A stretch of DNA of 54,448 nucleotides, from positions 1 to 54,448 of the forward strand of contig NZ_BAHD01000040.1 of assembly GCF_000298215.1 (NCBI RefSeq), written 5' to 3'. Of this stretch, positions 10,656 through 20,201 are shown piece by piece; position 1 is the first letter of the stretch, and each line of letters opens with the position of its first letter. This stretch comes from Kineosphaera limosa NBRC 100340 (GTDB lineage: Bacteria; Actinomycetota; Actinomycetes; Actinomycetales; Dermatophilaceae). A program made the translations under genes and the position numbers. The notes under the pieces were generated by a model. The model did no database searches, was not told the origin of the DNA, and saw only the letters and a program-made list of their open reading frames with translations.

Positions 10656-10735
10656 CGTCGCCGCAGCACTGCGCCACAGAGCCGCCATCGCAGAACCGAT
10701 CGCAGCACAGCCCGAAGCCAAGGAGCACCTCAGTC

Positions 10736-11365
10736 ATGTTCACCGGAATCGTCGAGGAGGTCGGCGAGATCCTCGAGGTCACGCAAGGGGCCGACTCCGC
10801 CGTGCTGCGCGTCCGCGGCCCCCTCGTGGTCAGCGACGCGACCCACGGCGCCTCCATCGCGGTCGGCGGCGTCTGCCTGACGGTCACCGACCTGCGCGAG
10901 GACGCCTTCAGCGTCGATGTCATGCGCGAGAGCCTCGAGCGCTCCGCCCTGGGCGATCTGCGCCCCGGCTCTCGCGTCAACCTCGAGCGAGCGGTCCGCG
11001 CCGACGGGCGCCTCGGCGGGCACATCGTGCAGGGCCACGTCGACGGCACCGGCGTCATCGCCGCCCGCGAGCCCGGCGACCGGTGGGAGGTCGTGACGAT
11101 CGAACTGCCCGAGCAGCTCGCCAAATACGTGGTGGAGAAGGGGTCGATCGCCGTCGACGGAGTGTCGCTGACCGTTTCCGCACTGGTGCCCGGCGGGTTC
11201 TGCGTCAGCCTCATCCCGACGACGCTGGAGGCGACCACCCTGGGTGCTGCGGCCGTCGGCGACCGCGTGAACCTCGAGGTCGACGTGCTGGCCAAGTACG
11301 TCGAGCGGCTACTGGTTGCCGGTGAGCTGCCCGCGCAGGGCGGGTCGGCGCAGGTGCCCGCGTGA
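10736..11365 (+). CDS. ribE: Riboflavin synthase, alpha chain
   Basis: Dismutates two 6,7-dimethyl-8-ribityllumazines to riboflavin plus the ribitylaminouracil. The 209-aa protein starts with the invariant MFTGIVEEVG and has the two lumazine-binding barrel repeats: VGGVCLTVTDL with RSALGDL and LGGHIVQGHVDGTG in the first, VDGVSLTVSAL with LIPTTLEATTL and VNLEVDVLAKYVERLL in the second. AAGGAG at 10720 gives a good ribosome site. The frame is open further upstream into ribD, but homology begins at this ATG. The stop overlaps the next start (GTGA). Confidence 0.95.
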   Translation: MFTGIVEEVGEILEVTQGADSAVLRVRGPLVVSDATHGASIAVGGVCLTVTDLREDAFSVDVMRESLERSALGDLRPGSRVNLERAVRADGRLGGHIVQGHVDGTGVIAAREPGDRWEVVTIELPEQLAKYVVEKGSIAVDGVSLTVSALVPGGFCVSLIPTTLEATTLGAAAVGDRVNLEVDVLAKYVERLLVAGELPAQGGSAQVPA

Positions 11366-12066
11366 GCGACTTCTTGCTGCGGCTCTTCGAGGCCCACCTC
11401 GTCATCGCCGGCTATCCGTTGCTCGTGCGCGAGATCATCGGCAACGGCTTCGGATTCGCCTCCGCGATTGGCGGGCTGCGGCGCCGGGTGTGGGCCTGGC
11501 CGGTGGGGATCATCGGCAACGTCATCCTCTTCACCGTGTTCTTCGGGGTGGCCCTGAGCGTCCCCGACGACCGGCATCCGTTGTACGGGCAGGCGTTCCG
11601 GCAGATCTTCTTCATCATCACCAGCATCTACGGCTGGTGGATGTGGCGGCGTGCGCGCGTCGGCAAGCGCAAGGAGGCGCCCGCGATCGTGCCGCGTTGG
11701 GCGACGGCGCGCGAACGCCTGGCCTTCGTGGCGGTCTGGGTGCTTGGCGTCGTAGTCTGCCAACAAGTGTTTGCGAGCGTCGGGGCGGGCTGGGACGCGC
11801 CGCGCTGGTACTTCTGGGCCGACGCGTGGATCTTCGTCGGTTCGATCGTCGCGACGTTCGCGATGGCTCGCGGCTGGGTCGATTTCTGGCTGGCGTGGAT
11901 CGCCGTCGACCTGGTCGGGGTGCCGCTGCTGTGGCACAGCGCCTACTACCCGAGCGCCGTGCTCTACATCGTCTACGGGGTGCTGGTGATCTGCGGCTTC
12001 ATCGTGTGGCTGCGTGCCGCGCGTGCGGAACGCAGATCGCCGGAGGAACAGGAGGTCTTCTCATGA
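11362..12066 (+). CDS. ribM: PnuC-family transporter, probable riboflavin importer RibM
   Basis: 234-aa membrane protein with about seven hydrophobic segments and PnuC-family features: WPVGIIGNVILFTVFFGVAL and IITSIYGWWMWRRARVG. PnuC proteins carry nicotinamide riboside, but members encoded inside riboswitch-controlled rib operons of Actinobacteria (RibM in Corynebacterium and Streptomyces) import riboflavin. The position here, overlapping ribE upstream (GTGA) and ribBA downstream (ATGA), makes the RibM role likely. Substrate is inferred from context. Confidence 0.85.
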   Translation: MSDFLLRLFEAHLVIAGYPLLVREIIGNGFGFASAIGGLRRRVWAWPVGIIGNVILFTVFFGVALSVPDDRHPLYGQAFRQIFFIITSIYGWWMWRRARVGKRKEAPAIVPRWATARERLAFVAVWVLGVVVCQQVFASVGAGWDAPRWYFWADAWIFVGSIVATFAMARGWVDFWLAWIAVDLVGVPLLWHSAYYPSAVLYIVYGVLVICGFIVWLRAARAERRSPEEQEVFS

Positions 12067-13493
12067 GTGCGGAACCGATCCGGGCCGACTGGCCGACGCA
12101 GGGGCCGCAGGCCGTCGCGGTGGGACAGCCCGATCGCCTGACGGGGTTGGCGACGATTCCGCAGGCCTTGGCGGCGTTGCGACAGGGGCGCGGAGTGCTC
12201 GTGCTCGACGACGCCGACCGAGAGAACGAGGGAGATGTCGTCTTCGCCGCGGCGACGATGAGCGACGCGGCCTGCGCCTGGGCGATCCGACACACCTCCG
12301 GCTACCTGTGCGCGCCGCTGACCGGTGAACTGGCCGACCGGTTCGAGCTGCCGCAGATGGTGACTCGTAACGAGGACGACCTGCGCACCGCCTACACGGT
12401 GACCGTCGACGCGCGCACCGGGGTGACCACCGGCATCAGCGCTGCCGACCGGGCCCGCACGGCCCGGGTGCTGGCCGACCCGCAGGCCGGGCCCGGCGAC
12501 CTCATCCGCCCGGGGCACCTCGTGCCGCTGCGCGCCCGCGACGGTGGGGTGCTCGTGCGCGGCGGACACACCGAGGCGGCGGTCGACCTCTGCCGGCTGG
12601 CCGGGCTGCCTCCGGTCGGGGTGATCGGTGAGCTCGTGCACGACGAGGGGGAGATGATGCGCGGCCCCGCCGTGCTTGAACTCGGCGGCGAGGCAGAGAT
12701 GCCGGTCATCACCATCGAGGACCTCATCGCGTGGCGGCGGCGGCACGACCGGGTGCAGCGAATCACCACCACGTCGCTGCCGACGCGCCACGGCCGGTTC
12801 ACGATGCACGGCTACCGCGACCGGCTGACCGGGGCCGAGCACGTCGCCCTGGTGCACGACGGAGGATCGGTGGCTACGAGCGTCCCGCCGCTGGTGCGGG
12901 TGCATTCGGAGTGCTTGACCGGCGACGCCTTCGGCTCGGCACGCTGCGACTGCGGGCCGCAGTTGGAGCAGGGGATGCGGCTGGTCGCCCGGCACGGCGG
13001 CGCGGTCGTCTACCTGCGCGGGCACGAAGGCCGCGGCGTCGGTCTGTTGGCCAAGCTCGCGGCCTACGCGCTGCAGGACGAGGGGCTGGACACCGTCGAC
13101 GCGCAGACCGCGCTGGGGCTGCCGGTCGATGCGCGCGACTACGACGCGGCGGTGGCGATCCTGCACGACCTGGATCTGCTGCGCGTCGAGTTGCTGACCG
13201 GCAATCCCGCGAAGATCGCGGCGCTGGGGGAGGGCGGCATCGAGGTCTGCGCATCTCGGCCGGTCGGCCCTGGCGCCACCCCGGAGAACATCGCCTATCT
13301 GCACACCAAAGCGGCGCGGATGGGGCACCAGTTGGTCAGCGCCGGCGGGTCGGACTTTGTGCTCGGCCTGGTCGGTGGCGGTGAGTCAGACAGTGTGTCG
13401 AACCCGTCGCAGGGCTTGGTGTCGGGCCCTGCGATGGCAGCCGATAGGTCGAGTGAGTCGCGCGCGAACGGCGCGCCGCGGGAGAGGCAGTGA
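12063..13493 (+). CDS. ribBA: Bifunctional DHBP synthase / GTP cyclohydrolase II (RibBA)
   Basis: Makes both riboflavin precursors: 3,4-dihydroxy-2-butanone 4-phosphate from ribulose-5-phosphate (N-terminal half) and the pyrimidine from GTP (C-terminal half). DHBP synthase motifs: [10 protein letters not shown] (49-58), [26 protein letters not shown] and [13 protein letters not shown] cyclohydrolase II motifs: [18 protein letters not shown] (from ~281, three Zn-binding cysteines), [18 protein letters not shown] and [12 protein letters not shown]. The 476 aa include a ~50-residue low-complexity tail after [11 protein letters not shown], absent from typical members. The ATG overlaps the ribM stop. 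Confidence 0.95.
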   Translation: MSAEPIRADWPTQGPQAVAVGQPDRLTGLATIPQALAALRQGRGVLVLDDADRENEGDVVFAAATMSDAACAWAIRHTSGYLCAPLTGELADRFELPQMVTRNEDDLRTAYTVTVDARTGVTTGISAADRARTARVLADPQAGPGDLIRPGHLVPLRARDGGVLVRGGHTEAAVDLCRLAGLPPVGVIGELVHDEGEMMRGPAVLELGGEAEMPVITIEDLIAWRRRHDRVQRITTTSLPTRHGRFTMHGYRDRLTGAEHVALVHDGGSVATSVPPLVRVHSECLTGDAFGSARCDCGPQLEQGMRLVARHGGAVVYLRGHEGRGVGLLAKLAAYALQDEGLDTVDAQTALGLPVDARDYDAAVAILHDLDLLRVELLTGNPAKIAALGEGGIEVCASRPVGPGATPENIAYLHTKAARMGHQLVSAGGSDFVLGLVGGGESDSVSNPSQGLVSGPAMAADRSSESRANGAPRERQ

Positions 13494-13960
13494 TGGTAGG
13501 AGCAGGATCGCCGGAGTTCAGCGTCGACGCGAGCGGCCTGTCGGTCGCCGTGGTGGCGGCCCGCTGGCACGAGGCGTTCATGGACGGTCTGCTCGACGGC
13601 GCCACTCGGGCGTTGGGCGAGGCGGGCGTCAACGACCCGACTGTCGTGCGCGTGCCGGGCAGCTTCGAGTTGCCGGTCGCGGTCGCCCATCTCGCCCGGA
13701 CCCACGACGCGGTCGTCGCGCTGGGCGTCGTCATCAAGGGCGGCACGCCGCACTTCCACTTCGTCGCCGACGCGGTGAGCCAGCAGCTCGCCCGCATCGC
13801 CGTCGACTCCGGCAAGCCGGTCGGCTTCGGCCTGCTGACCTGCGACAACGAAGCGCAGGCCCGTGACCGCTCCGGCCTCTCCGGCTCTCACGAGTCCAAG
13901 GGCTACGAAGCCGCCCAGGCCGCGATCGCTACCGCCGTAGCCCTGCGCGACCTCCCCTGA
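13493..13960 (+). CDS. ribH: 6,7-Dimethyl-8-ribityllumazine synthase
   Basis: Condenses ribitylaminouracil with dihydroxybutanone phosphate to the lumazine, the substrate of RibE. Motifs: [56 protein letters not shown] (catalytic His region) and [19 protein letters not shown]. Length is 155 aa. GTG 13490 and ATG 13493 are both possible; the ATG shares one base with the ribBA stop and is preceded by GGGAGAGG. Last gene of the operon; no clear terminator follows. Confidence 0.95.
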   Translation: MVGAGSPEFSVDASGLSVAVVAARWHEAFMDGLLDGATRALGEAGVNDPTVVRVPGSFELPVAVAHLARTHDAVVALGVVIKGGTPHFHFVADAVSQQLARIAVDSGKPVGFGLLTCDNEAQARDRSGLSGSHESKGYEAAQAAIATAVALRDLP

Positions 13961-13994
13961 TACCCGCTATGTCGAGGGGCGCAGGGTCGTTGCC

Positions 13995-14966
13995 TCAGTA
14001 GCCCGTCGGATCGCGGGGAGTGTAGCCGGCCTCGAGGGCGGCCGCCTCATCGTCGGTGAGCTCGATGGCCACGGCGGCGGCAGCGTCGGTGATGTGCTCC
14101 AGGCGCGTGGCGCCGATGATCGGGGCTGTCACGACGGGATGGCGCATCACCCAGGCCAGGGCGACCTGGGCCATCGGGACCCCGCGCTCACGGGCGATCC
14201 GCTCGACGGCGTTGATGATCTCGGGGTCGCCATCGCCAAAGAACCGTTTGCCGTTGGCGTCCTGCTCCGAGCGTGTGGTCGTCGTGCCGTAGGGGCGGGC
14301 GACGCGGCCGCGAGCGAGCGGGCTCCACGGCAGGCTGCCGACGCCCTGGTCGGCGAGCAGCCCGAACATCTCGCGCTCCTCCTCTCGTTGCAGCAGCGAG
14401 TACTGGTTCTGCATGGAGACGAACGGAGTCCAGCCGTGCAGCCGCGCCGCGTGCTGGAGCTTGGCGAACTGCCACGCGTGCATCGAAGAAGCACCGAGGT
14501 AGCGCACTTTGCCGCTGGCCACGAGGTCGTGCAACGCCTGCATCGTCTCCTCGACCGGGGTGTGCGGGTCGAAGCGGTGGATCTGGTACAGGTCGATCCA
14601 ATCGGTGTCGAGTCGCCGCAGGGAGGCTTCGACCTGTTCGAAAATTGCGCGACGGGAGAGCCCGCTCTCGCCCGGCCCACTGCCCATCGGGAAGAAGACC
14701 TTCGTGGTCAGGACGATCTCCTCGCGCCGCGTCAGCCGTCGGATGGCGCGGCCGACGATCTCTTCGCTGGCGCCGTGCCCGTAGGAGTTGGCCGTGTCCC
14801 ACAGCGTGATTCCCGACTCCAGGGCGGTGCGGAAGAACGCATCGGCGTCGTCTTCACCGATCATCCATCCGGTGCCGCCGGCCGGTGGGGCGCCGAAGCT
14901 CATGCAGCCGAGCGCGACGGGCGAGACGCGCAATCCGGACGTGCCGAGTCGAATGAGGTTGCTCAT
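13995..14966 (-). CDS. Aldo/keto reductase
   Basis: NAD(P)H-dependent oxidoreductase of the AKR superfamily, 323 aa. The barrel begins LIRLGTSGLRVSPVALGCMSFG. The catalytic tetrad is visible as Asp and Tyr in DTANSYGHG, Lys in LTTKVFF and His in YQIHRFDPHTP; cofactor-binding residues follow in SLPWSPLARGRVARPYG and IIGATRLEHI. It resembles YajO/Tas-type reductases of uncertain substrate. ATG 14966 is chosen over the upstream opening at 15008 because GGAGG lies just before it. It is the second gene after the DHA2 exporter on the same strand. Confidence 0.88.
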   Translation of the reverse strand: MSNLIRLGTSGLRVSPVALGCMSFGAPPAGGTGWMIGEDDADAFFRTALESGITLWDTANSYGHGASEEIVGRAIRRLTRREEIVLTTKVFFPMGSGPGESGLSRRAIFEQVEASLRRLDTDWIDLYQIHRFDPHTPVEETMQALHDLVASGKVRYLGASSMHAWQFAKLQHAARLHGWTPFVSMQNQYSLLQREEEREMFGLLADQGVGSLPWSPLARGRVARPYGTTTTRSEQDANGKRFFGDGDPEIINAVERIARERGVPMAQVALAWVMRHPVVTAPIIGATRLEHITDAAAAVAIELTDDEAAALEAGYTPRDPTGY

Positions 14967-15004
14967 GTGTGTCCTCCGAGGTGAGGTGAGGTGGGGTGTC
15001 GGTT

Positions 15005-16427
15005 TCACGCCGCGGCGGATGCGTGGGCGGGTGTGCGGGAGGTCCCCGATGTCATGGTCAGGCTCGCGACCGCCGCGATGACGCAGCCGGCGACCGAGAC
15101 CGCGAACGAGATCCGGAAGGCGGTTTCGAGGCCGACCGAGGTGGTCAGCGCAGCCAGGATGACTGCGGCCACGGCGGTGCCGAGCGCTCCGCCGAGTTGT
15201 TGCATGATGCGGGTCTGCATCGACACTTGCGCGACCGCTTCGGGCTCCAGTTGCTCGAAGGCGTTGGCCATGATCGGCACCATCAGGGCGCCGAGGCCGA
15301 GCCCGCGCACCAGCAGGGTGGCTCCGAGCAGCACCTCGCTGGTGTGTTCGCCGGCGAACGCGAAGGGGAGCGTGGCCACGCCGACCAGCAGGAACGATGC
15401 CATCGTGGTGGTCCGCGCTCCGAGGCGTTCGACGACGCGGGCGATGACGAGGCGAGTCAGTAGCGACCCGATGCCTTGCGGGATGAGCAGGAGGGCGGCG
15501 GCGAGCACACCTTGGCCGCGCTCCATCTGCCAGTACAGCGGCAGCAGGAACATGCCGCCGAACAGGGTCACGCCGAGAAGGAACATCATGAGCGTCGACG
15601 AGCCGATGTTGCGTCGGGCGAGCAGGGTGAGATCGATGAGGGCCCGTTCGCCGCGGCGCAGCGCCCAGAGCACGAATCCGGCGACGAGCAGCGCCCCCAC
15701 CGCCAGCGCGCCCCAGGCCAGCGCCGGGGACTGTGCCTCACTGAACTGCGAGAAGCCGTACACGACCGCCGTGATGCCGGGGACCAGGAGTGCGAACCCC
15801 AGGGCGTCCAGGCCGGGCCGTGGGCCGGTCGCCTCCGGGTCCGCGGGAAGCACCCGCCACGCCGCGACGATGCCGACGAGGCACAACGGCACGTTGATGA
15901 GAAACACCCAGCGCCAGTCGCCGAGCGCGAGCAGGATGCCGCCGAGCACTGGCCCGAGGATCGGGTCCGACGGCCAGCGGCAGGCTGATCGCCGCGGTGA
16001 CTCGGGCCGTCGATCGACCCCCGGAGGCTCGCACGGCCAGGGTCTGCATCAAGGTCATGAGCACGCCGGCGCCCAGGCCTTGGAGCACCCGGAACCAGAT
16101 GAGGCTCGTCGGGTTCCAGGCCAACGAGCACAGCACCGAGCCGGTGAGGAAGACCGTCAGAGCGAGAATCCAGAGACGCTTGCCGCCGACGCGAGCCTCC
16201 AGCCAGCCGACGGTCGGGATCACGCCGGTCAACGCCAGGAGGTAGGCGGTGGCGACCCACTGGATCTCGCCGACGGAACTGTGCAGGTCGACGACCAGGG
16301 AATGCAGTGCGATCGTCACTACCGTGGTGTCGAGAATCGCAGCGATGCCGCCGAGGACGAGGGTGGCGATCACGTGCCGGGTTGCCGGGTCGAGCGGCGT
16401 GGAGCTCGACGGGTTAGATGCACTCAC
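15005..16427 (-). pseudogene. DHA2-family MFS exporter, frameshifted
   Basis: Drug:H+ antiporter of the EmrB/QacA type. The N-terminal part reads TRHVIATLVLGGIAAILDTTVVTIALHSL, WVATAYLLALTGVIPTVGWL and FRVLQGLGAGVLMTLMQTLA. After ISLPLAVGP the homology changes frame near 15963-15968 and continues as ILGPVLGGILLALGDWRWVF to the end; VGPILGPVLGG is the motif C expected across the join. One extra C in the GGACCC run (minus strand) explains the break. Restored length would be ~473 aa. Start GTG 16427 lacks a ribosome site and fits a leaderless transcript. Co-directional with the aldo/keto reductase and divergent from a TetR gene. Confidence 0.82.
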
Positions 16428-16463
16428 GTATCTAATATGCGCCTCGGCTGCTAAGATACACAA
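16428..16463. promoter_or_regulatory. Back-to-back leaderless promoters and TetR-type operator
   Basis: Only 36 bp separate the two divergent GTG starts. On the plus strand TAAGAT (16452-16457) lies six bases before tetR. On the minus strand CATATT (16439-16434) lies six bases before the exporter. GTATCT (16428-16433) and AGATAC (16454-16459) form the outer arms of an imperfect inverted repeat spanning the gap, a natural TetR operator. Confidence 0.5.
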
Positions 16464-17123
16464 GTGACTCTTGAGCAAAGGGTTGATGCCCCCCGTCGCA
16501 GGCGTCGTGGGGCCGATCTGGAGGTGGCGATCCTCGATGCCGCCTGGGCGCAGTTGGCGCAGGAGGGTTACGCCAACTTCACGTTCGCCTCGGTTGCGGC
16601 CCGGGCGGGCACGAGTCGGCCTGTGCTCTACCGCCGGTGGGCCACGAAGGAAGAGCTGGTACTGGCCGCCGTGGAGCACGGCGGGCGCCAGGTGCGGCGC
16701 ACGATTCCGGACACGGGGTTGCTCCGAGGCGACGTCATCCAGGTGCTCCTGGACCTCAATGAGACCCGAGCCGACTTCTCCGCGATGCTCGTGGCGCGCC
16801 TCGGTGTCCTGTACTCCCAGACCGACGTCACACCTGCCGACCTGAGGGACCGGTTTCTGCGCGGCAACACCGTCCACCCGTTACGCACCGTGGTGGCGCG
16901 CGCCGTCGAGCGCGGCGAGGTCGATCCGCAGCGGGTGCGCGCGCGCGTACTCGCCGTGCCGATCGACCTCGTGCGCCATGGGCTCATGATGCGGTTGGCA
17001 CCTCTGCCCCGCTCCGAAATCGAGGAGATCGTCGACGACGTCTTCCTCCCGCTTCTCGGCGTTCCCGAGCCCGAGCCCGAGCCCGCGTTCGCCCGGCCGG
17101 CCGGGAGTCCGAGTTGTCGTTAG
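16464..17123 (+). CDS. TetR-family transcriptional regulator
   Basis: 219 aa. The N-terminal HTH reads AILDAAWAQLAQEGYANFTFASVAARAGTSRPVLYRRW, classic TetR. The ligand-binding part has the TetR_C features of regulators near efflux pumps (VIQVLLDLNETRADFSAMLVARLG). The C-terminus carries a Pro/Glu repeat (PEPEPEP). It is divergent from the broken DHA2 exporter with overlapping promoters, so repression of that exporter and of itself is likely (inference). GTG start, no ribosome site. Confidence 0.88.
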   Translation: MTLEQRVDAPRRRRRGADLEVAILDAAWAQLAQEGYANFTFASVAARAGTSRPVLYRRWATKEELVLAAVEHGGRQVRRTIPDTGLLRGDVIQVLLDLNETRADFSAMLVARLGVLYSQTDVTPADLRDRFLRGNTVHPLRTVVARAVERGEVDPQRVRARVLAVPIDLVRHGLMMRLAPLPRSEIEEIVDDVFLPLLGVPEPEPEPAFARPAGSPSCR

Positions 17124-17129
17124 TGGGGC

Positions 17130-17177
17130 CGAGTTGTCGTTCTTATGTGACGTCTCGGGTGTGAAAGTGACGACTCG
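17130..17177. terminator. Hairpin downstream of tetR, possible terminator
   Basis: CGAGTTGTCG... (17130-17144) can pair with ...GTGACGACTCG (17164-17177), about 13 bp with mismatches. The arm word CCGAGTTGTCGTT occurs twice (also 17109-17121) and GTGACGAC recurs at 17188. No T-tract. Confidence 0.3.
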
Positions 17178-17269
17178 CCCCAGGCGGAAGTGACGACGCG
17201 GGTGTCGCAGGGCGGTCGGCGGCTGGTCGGGCCGTAGATGAAGCTCCCCTGAGAATGGGCGACGGACAT

Positions 17270-17299
17270 TTGGTTGCATGTGCCAAGCAACCGTATGGT
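17270..17299 (+). promoter_or_regulatory. marR promoter with MarR-type inverted repeat
   Basis: GGTTGC (17272-17277) and GCAACC (17287-17292) form a perfect 6-bp inverted repeat with a 9-nt spacer between a possible -35 (TTGGTT) and -10 (TATGGT, 17294-17299). The -10 lies eight bases before GTG 17308. Position and size suit a MarR dimer site. Confidence 0.5.
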
Positions 17300-17307
17300 C
17301 GCTGCTT

Positions 17308-17853
17308 GTGACGAACACTCCACAGGGGTCTCTGCAGTCATCGGCTGCAGCAGACGCCACCGCGCAGGAGGGTCCTGCGGACTCCGCCGACCACCTCGCG
17401 TCGGTCAATGAACTGCGCTCGCAGTTCGTGCTGTTCAAGCGCACGCTGAACCTCCTGCGAGCCAATACCGCGCACCCTGACCTGGGACCCTCGGGCCTGC
17501 CGATGCTCGGCATGCTGCACTGGCTCGGACCGCAACGCACCACCGCCCTCGCGGCAAAACTCTTCCTCGACCCCTCGACGGTCAGCCGTCAGGTCGACAC
17601 CCTCACCCGCTCCGGGTACGTCGAGAAACTCGCCGACCCGGACGACGGCCGTGCCTCCCTCGTGCATCTGACCGACACCGGCGAACAGGCGCTCACGCAG
17701 CACCTGCAGACCATCGGCAGCACCCTGAACGGCCTTTTGGCGGACTGGAGCGTCGCTGACCTGCGCACCCTGTCCGCCCTCCTCGGGCGTCTCAACAGCG
17801 ACGTTCACGCCCGTTTTCCCGGCGCGACCGACATCAGCGGGCCGTCAGTCTGA
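17308..17853 (+). CDS. MarR-family transcriptional regulator
   Basis: 181 aa. The winged HTH is LPMLGMLHWLGPQRTTALAAKLFLDPSTVSRQVDTLTRSGYVEKLADPDDGRASLVHLTDTG, with the DxR wing signature (DPDDGRASLV). An Ala/Gly-rich tail of about 30 residues precedes it. The frame is open from ATG 17278, but that codon lies inside the palindrome; GTG 17308 fits a leaderless start. The next gene, 65 bp downstream, is a DHA2 exporter, so this is likely an autoregulated efflux operon. Confidence 0.87.
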   Translation: MTNTPQGSLQSSAAADATAQEGPADSADHLASVNELRSQFVLFKRTLNLLRANTAHPDLGPSGLPMLGMLHWLGPQRTTALAAKLFLDPSTVSRQVDTLTRSGYVEKLADPDDGRASLVHLTDTGEQALTQHLQTIGSTLNGLLADWSVADLRTLSALLGRLNSDVHARFPGATDISGPSV

Positions 17854-17918
17854 CCCGCGGTGGCCCGAGCCCGACCGTGGGTTCGACACCGCGGCGTCCC
17901 ACCTTCCGAGGAGCCTCG

Positions 17919-20180
17919 ATGAGCACCATTGCCCACACCGCCGACGCCGGCGCCCACACCGCCGACGCCGGCGCCCACCGCGCTGCGGGGCGCCCTTCGG
18001 CCCCGCCCGAACCGGCGGCGGACAGCTTCACCTATCCCGACCACTCGCAGGTCATGCGCATCCTGCTCGCCCTCATGGCGGGTATGTTCCTGGCCGCGCT
18101 CGACCAGACGATCGTCTCCACTGCGATCCGCACGATCGCCGACGACCTCGGCGGCCTGGACCGCCAGGCGTGGGCGACGACCGCCTACCTCATCACCTCG
18201 ACGATCGCGACGCCGCTGTACGGCAAGCTGTCCGACATCTACGGTCGGCGCCGGTTCTTCCTCTTCGCCATCGCCGTCTTCGTCGTCGGGTCGGCGCTGT
18301 GCACGATGTCGACCTCGATGTACATGCTCGCCGCGTTCCGCGCGGTACAGGGCATCGGCGCCGGCGGCCTCTTCTCGCTGGCGTTGGCGATCATCGGCGA
18401 CATCGTTCCGCCGCGCGAGCGCGCCCGCTACCAGGGCTACTTCCTGGCGGTCTTCGGCACCTCCAGCGTGCTCGGCCCGGTCGTCGGCGGCTTCCTCGCC
18501 GACCAGAGCTCGATCCTGGGCATCGCCGGCTGGCGCTACGTCTTCCTCATCAACGTGCCGATCGGCATCGCTGCGTTCATCGGCGTCTACATCAACCTGC
18601 ACACCTCGCACACCCGCGTCAACCACCGCATCGACTGGTGGGGCGCGGTCACCCTGGTCGCCGCGCTGGTGCCGCTGCTCATCGTCGCCGAGCAGGGCCG
18701 CGAATGGGGCTGGACCTCCGGGGCCGCGATCACCTGCTACGTCATCGGCGTCGTCGGCCTCATCGCCCTGCTGCTCGCCGAGCGGTCGGCCGGGGTCGAG
18801 GCGCTCATCCCGATGCGGCTCTTCTCCAACCCCGCGTCCGGGATGCCGCTTCTCGTCGGCGTCTTCGTCGGCTTCGGCATGTTCGGCGCGATGATGACCC
18901 TGCCGCTGTGGCTGCAGATCGTGCACGGCTACTCGGCGATCCAGTCCGGCCTGGCCATGCTGCCGCTGACCGCGGGCATCATGACCGCCTCGCTCATCTC
19001 CGGCCAGCTGATCTCGCGCACCGGGCGCTACAAGGCGTTCCCGATCATCGGTACCGCGTTGATGACGCTGGGTGCCTTCCTCCTCTCGCGCGTCGAGGTC
19101 GACTCCTCGATGTGGTACGTCTGCGTCGCGATGGCCGTCTTTGGATTCGGTCTCGGTAACTGCATGCAGCCGCTGACCCTGGCGGTGCAGAACGCCGTTG
19201 CGCGCACCGACATGGGGGTCGCCACCTCCGCCGCGACGTTCTTCCGACAGATGGGTGGCACGCTCGGTACGGCCGTCTTCCTCTCCGTGCTCTTCTCCAC
19301 GGTGCAGGACAAGATCGCCGACGCCTACCGCGCCGCCGCCGCGACACCGGAGTTCGTCGCCGCGATTCACGACCCCGCCGTGCTGAGCAACCCGGCCAAC
19401 CGGCCGATCCTGGGGATGCTCGACGGCGGCGGCTCCGGCGGCTCGATGCTCTCGGACACCGCATTCCTCAACACCGCCGACCCGCGACTGACGGAGCCGT
19501 TCAAGGCGGGCTTCTCCGACTCGATCAGCCTCGTGCTGACGATGGCGATCGTCGTGCTGCTCGTGACCACCGTGCTCACCCTCTTCATCCCCGAGCGGCC
19601 GCTGGCCACCCGTGCCCAGGAGGGCCAGCAGGTGGAGTCGGAAGCCGATGGGTCGGCCGCAACTGGTTCCCACGCAGCCGTTGCACACAATGCCGGTGGC
19701 TCGAACCACGCGGCAGGTGCGAACCACGCGGCAGGTGCGAACGGCGCGGCAGGTGCGAACGGCGTTGTTGCGAATGACGCTGCCGCAGCCGTCGCGGCGA
19801 CCACCCACGTCGCGCCGATCGTCTCGCCGCCGGCCCGTCCCGGTGCCGACGAGAGCGATGTCGATACCTCGCCCGACCTCTTTGCGCGCGACCCCTGGGC
19901 CGCCGCCGCCCTGACCACACCCCTCCCGGAAGGCAGCGCCATGTCCGCCGATCACAAGCCCGTCAGCGGGCCCGACAACATGCTCGACTACCCGTTCCCG
20001 CTGCGCCCCGGCCTGCAGGCTCGGCTCGCGCTGCCCGAGGACCTCACCGACGAGGAGGCGAGCCGCCTCGGTGCATTCCTCACGACCCTGGCCGTCCCCG
20101 CCGCCTGGGCCGAGAGTGACGACTCGGAACACCTGCAGTGCGCCGAGCACCGGGACGCCCCCGACCACTCGGAGCACTGA
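17919..20180 (+). CDS. DHA2-family MFS multidrug exporter with long C-terminal tail
   Basis: 753 aa. The 14-helix transporter core (about 45-565) shows LAALDQTIVSTAIRTIADDL (motif D1), GKLSDIYGRRRFF (motif A), AFRAVQGIGAGGL and SSVLGPVVGGFLAD (motif C). Two low-complexity regions flank it. The N-terminus has two copies of AHTADAG from a 21-bp DNA repeat (17931-17972). The C-terminal ~190 residues contain NHAAGA repeats (18-bp DNA unit, 19702-19764), then YPFPLRPGLQARLALPEDLT followed by DEEASRLGAFLTTLAVP. Typical EmrB/QacA proteins end soon after the last helix, so the tail is unusual. Start ATG 17919 has GAGGAG upstream. Confidence 0.88.
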   Translation: MSTIAHTADAGAHTADAGAHRAAGRPSAPPEPAADSFTYPDHSQVMRILLALMAGMFLAALDQTIVSTAIRTIADDLGGLDRQAWATTAYLITSTIATPLYGKLSDIYGRRRFFLFAIAVFVVGSALCTMSTSMYMLAAFRAVQGIGAGGLFSLALAIIGDIVPPRERARYQGYFLAVFGTSSVLGPVVGGFLADQSSILGIAGWRYVFLINVPIGIAAFIGVYINLHTSHTRVNHRIDWWGAVTLVAALVPLLIVAEQGREWGWTSGAAITCYVIGVVGLIALLLAERSAGVEALIPMRLFSNPASGMPLLVGVFVGFGMFGAMMTLPLWLQIVHGYSAIQSGLAMLPLTAGIMTASLISGQLISRTGRYKAFPIIGTALMTLGAFLLSRVEVDSSMWYVCVAMAVFGFGLGNCMQPLTLAVQNAVARTDMGVATSAATFFRQMGGTLGTAVFLSVLFSTVQDKIADAYRAAAATPEFVAAIHDPAVLSNPANRPILGMLDGGGSGGSMLSDTAFLNTADPRLTEPFKAGFSDSISLVLTMAIVVLLVTTVLTLFIPERPLATRAQEGQQVESEADGSAATGSHAAVAHNAGGSNHAAGANHAAGANGAAGANGVVANDAAAAVAATTHVAPIVSPPARPGADESDVDTSPDLFARDPWAAAALTTPLPEGSAMSADHKPVSGPDNMLDYPFPLRPGLQARLALPEDLTDEEASRLGAFLTTLAVPAAWAESDDSEHLQCAEHRDAPDHSEH

Positions 20181-20201
20181 CCCCCACCTTCCCGAAGTCA
20201 C

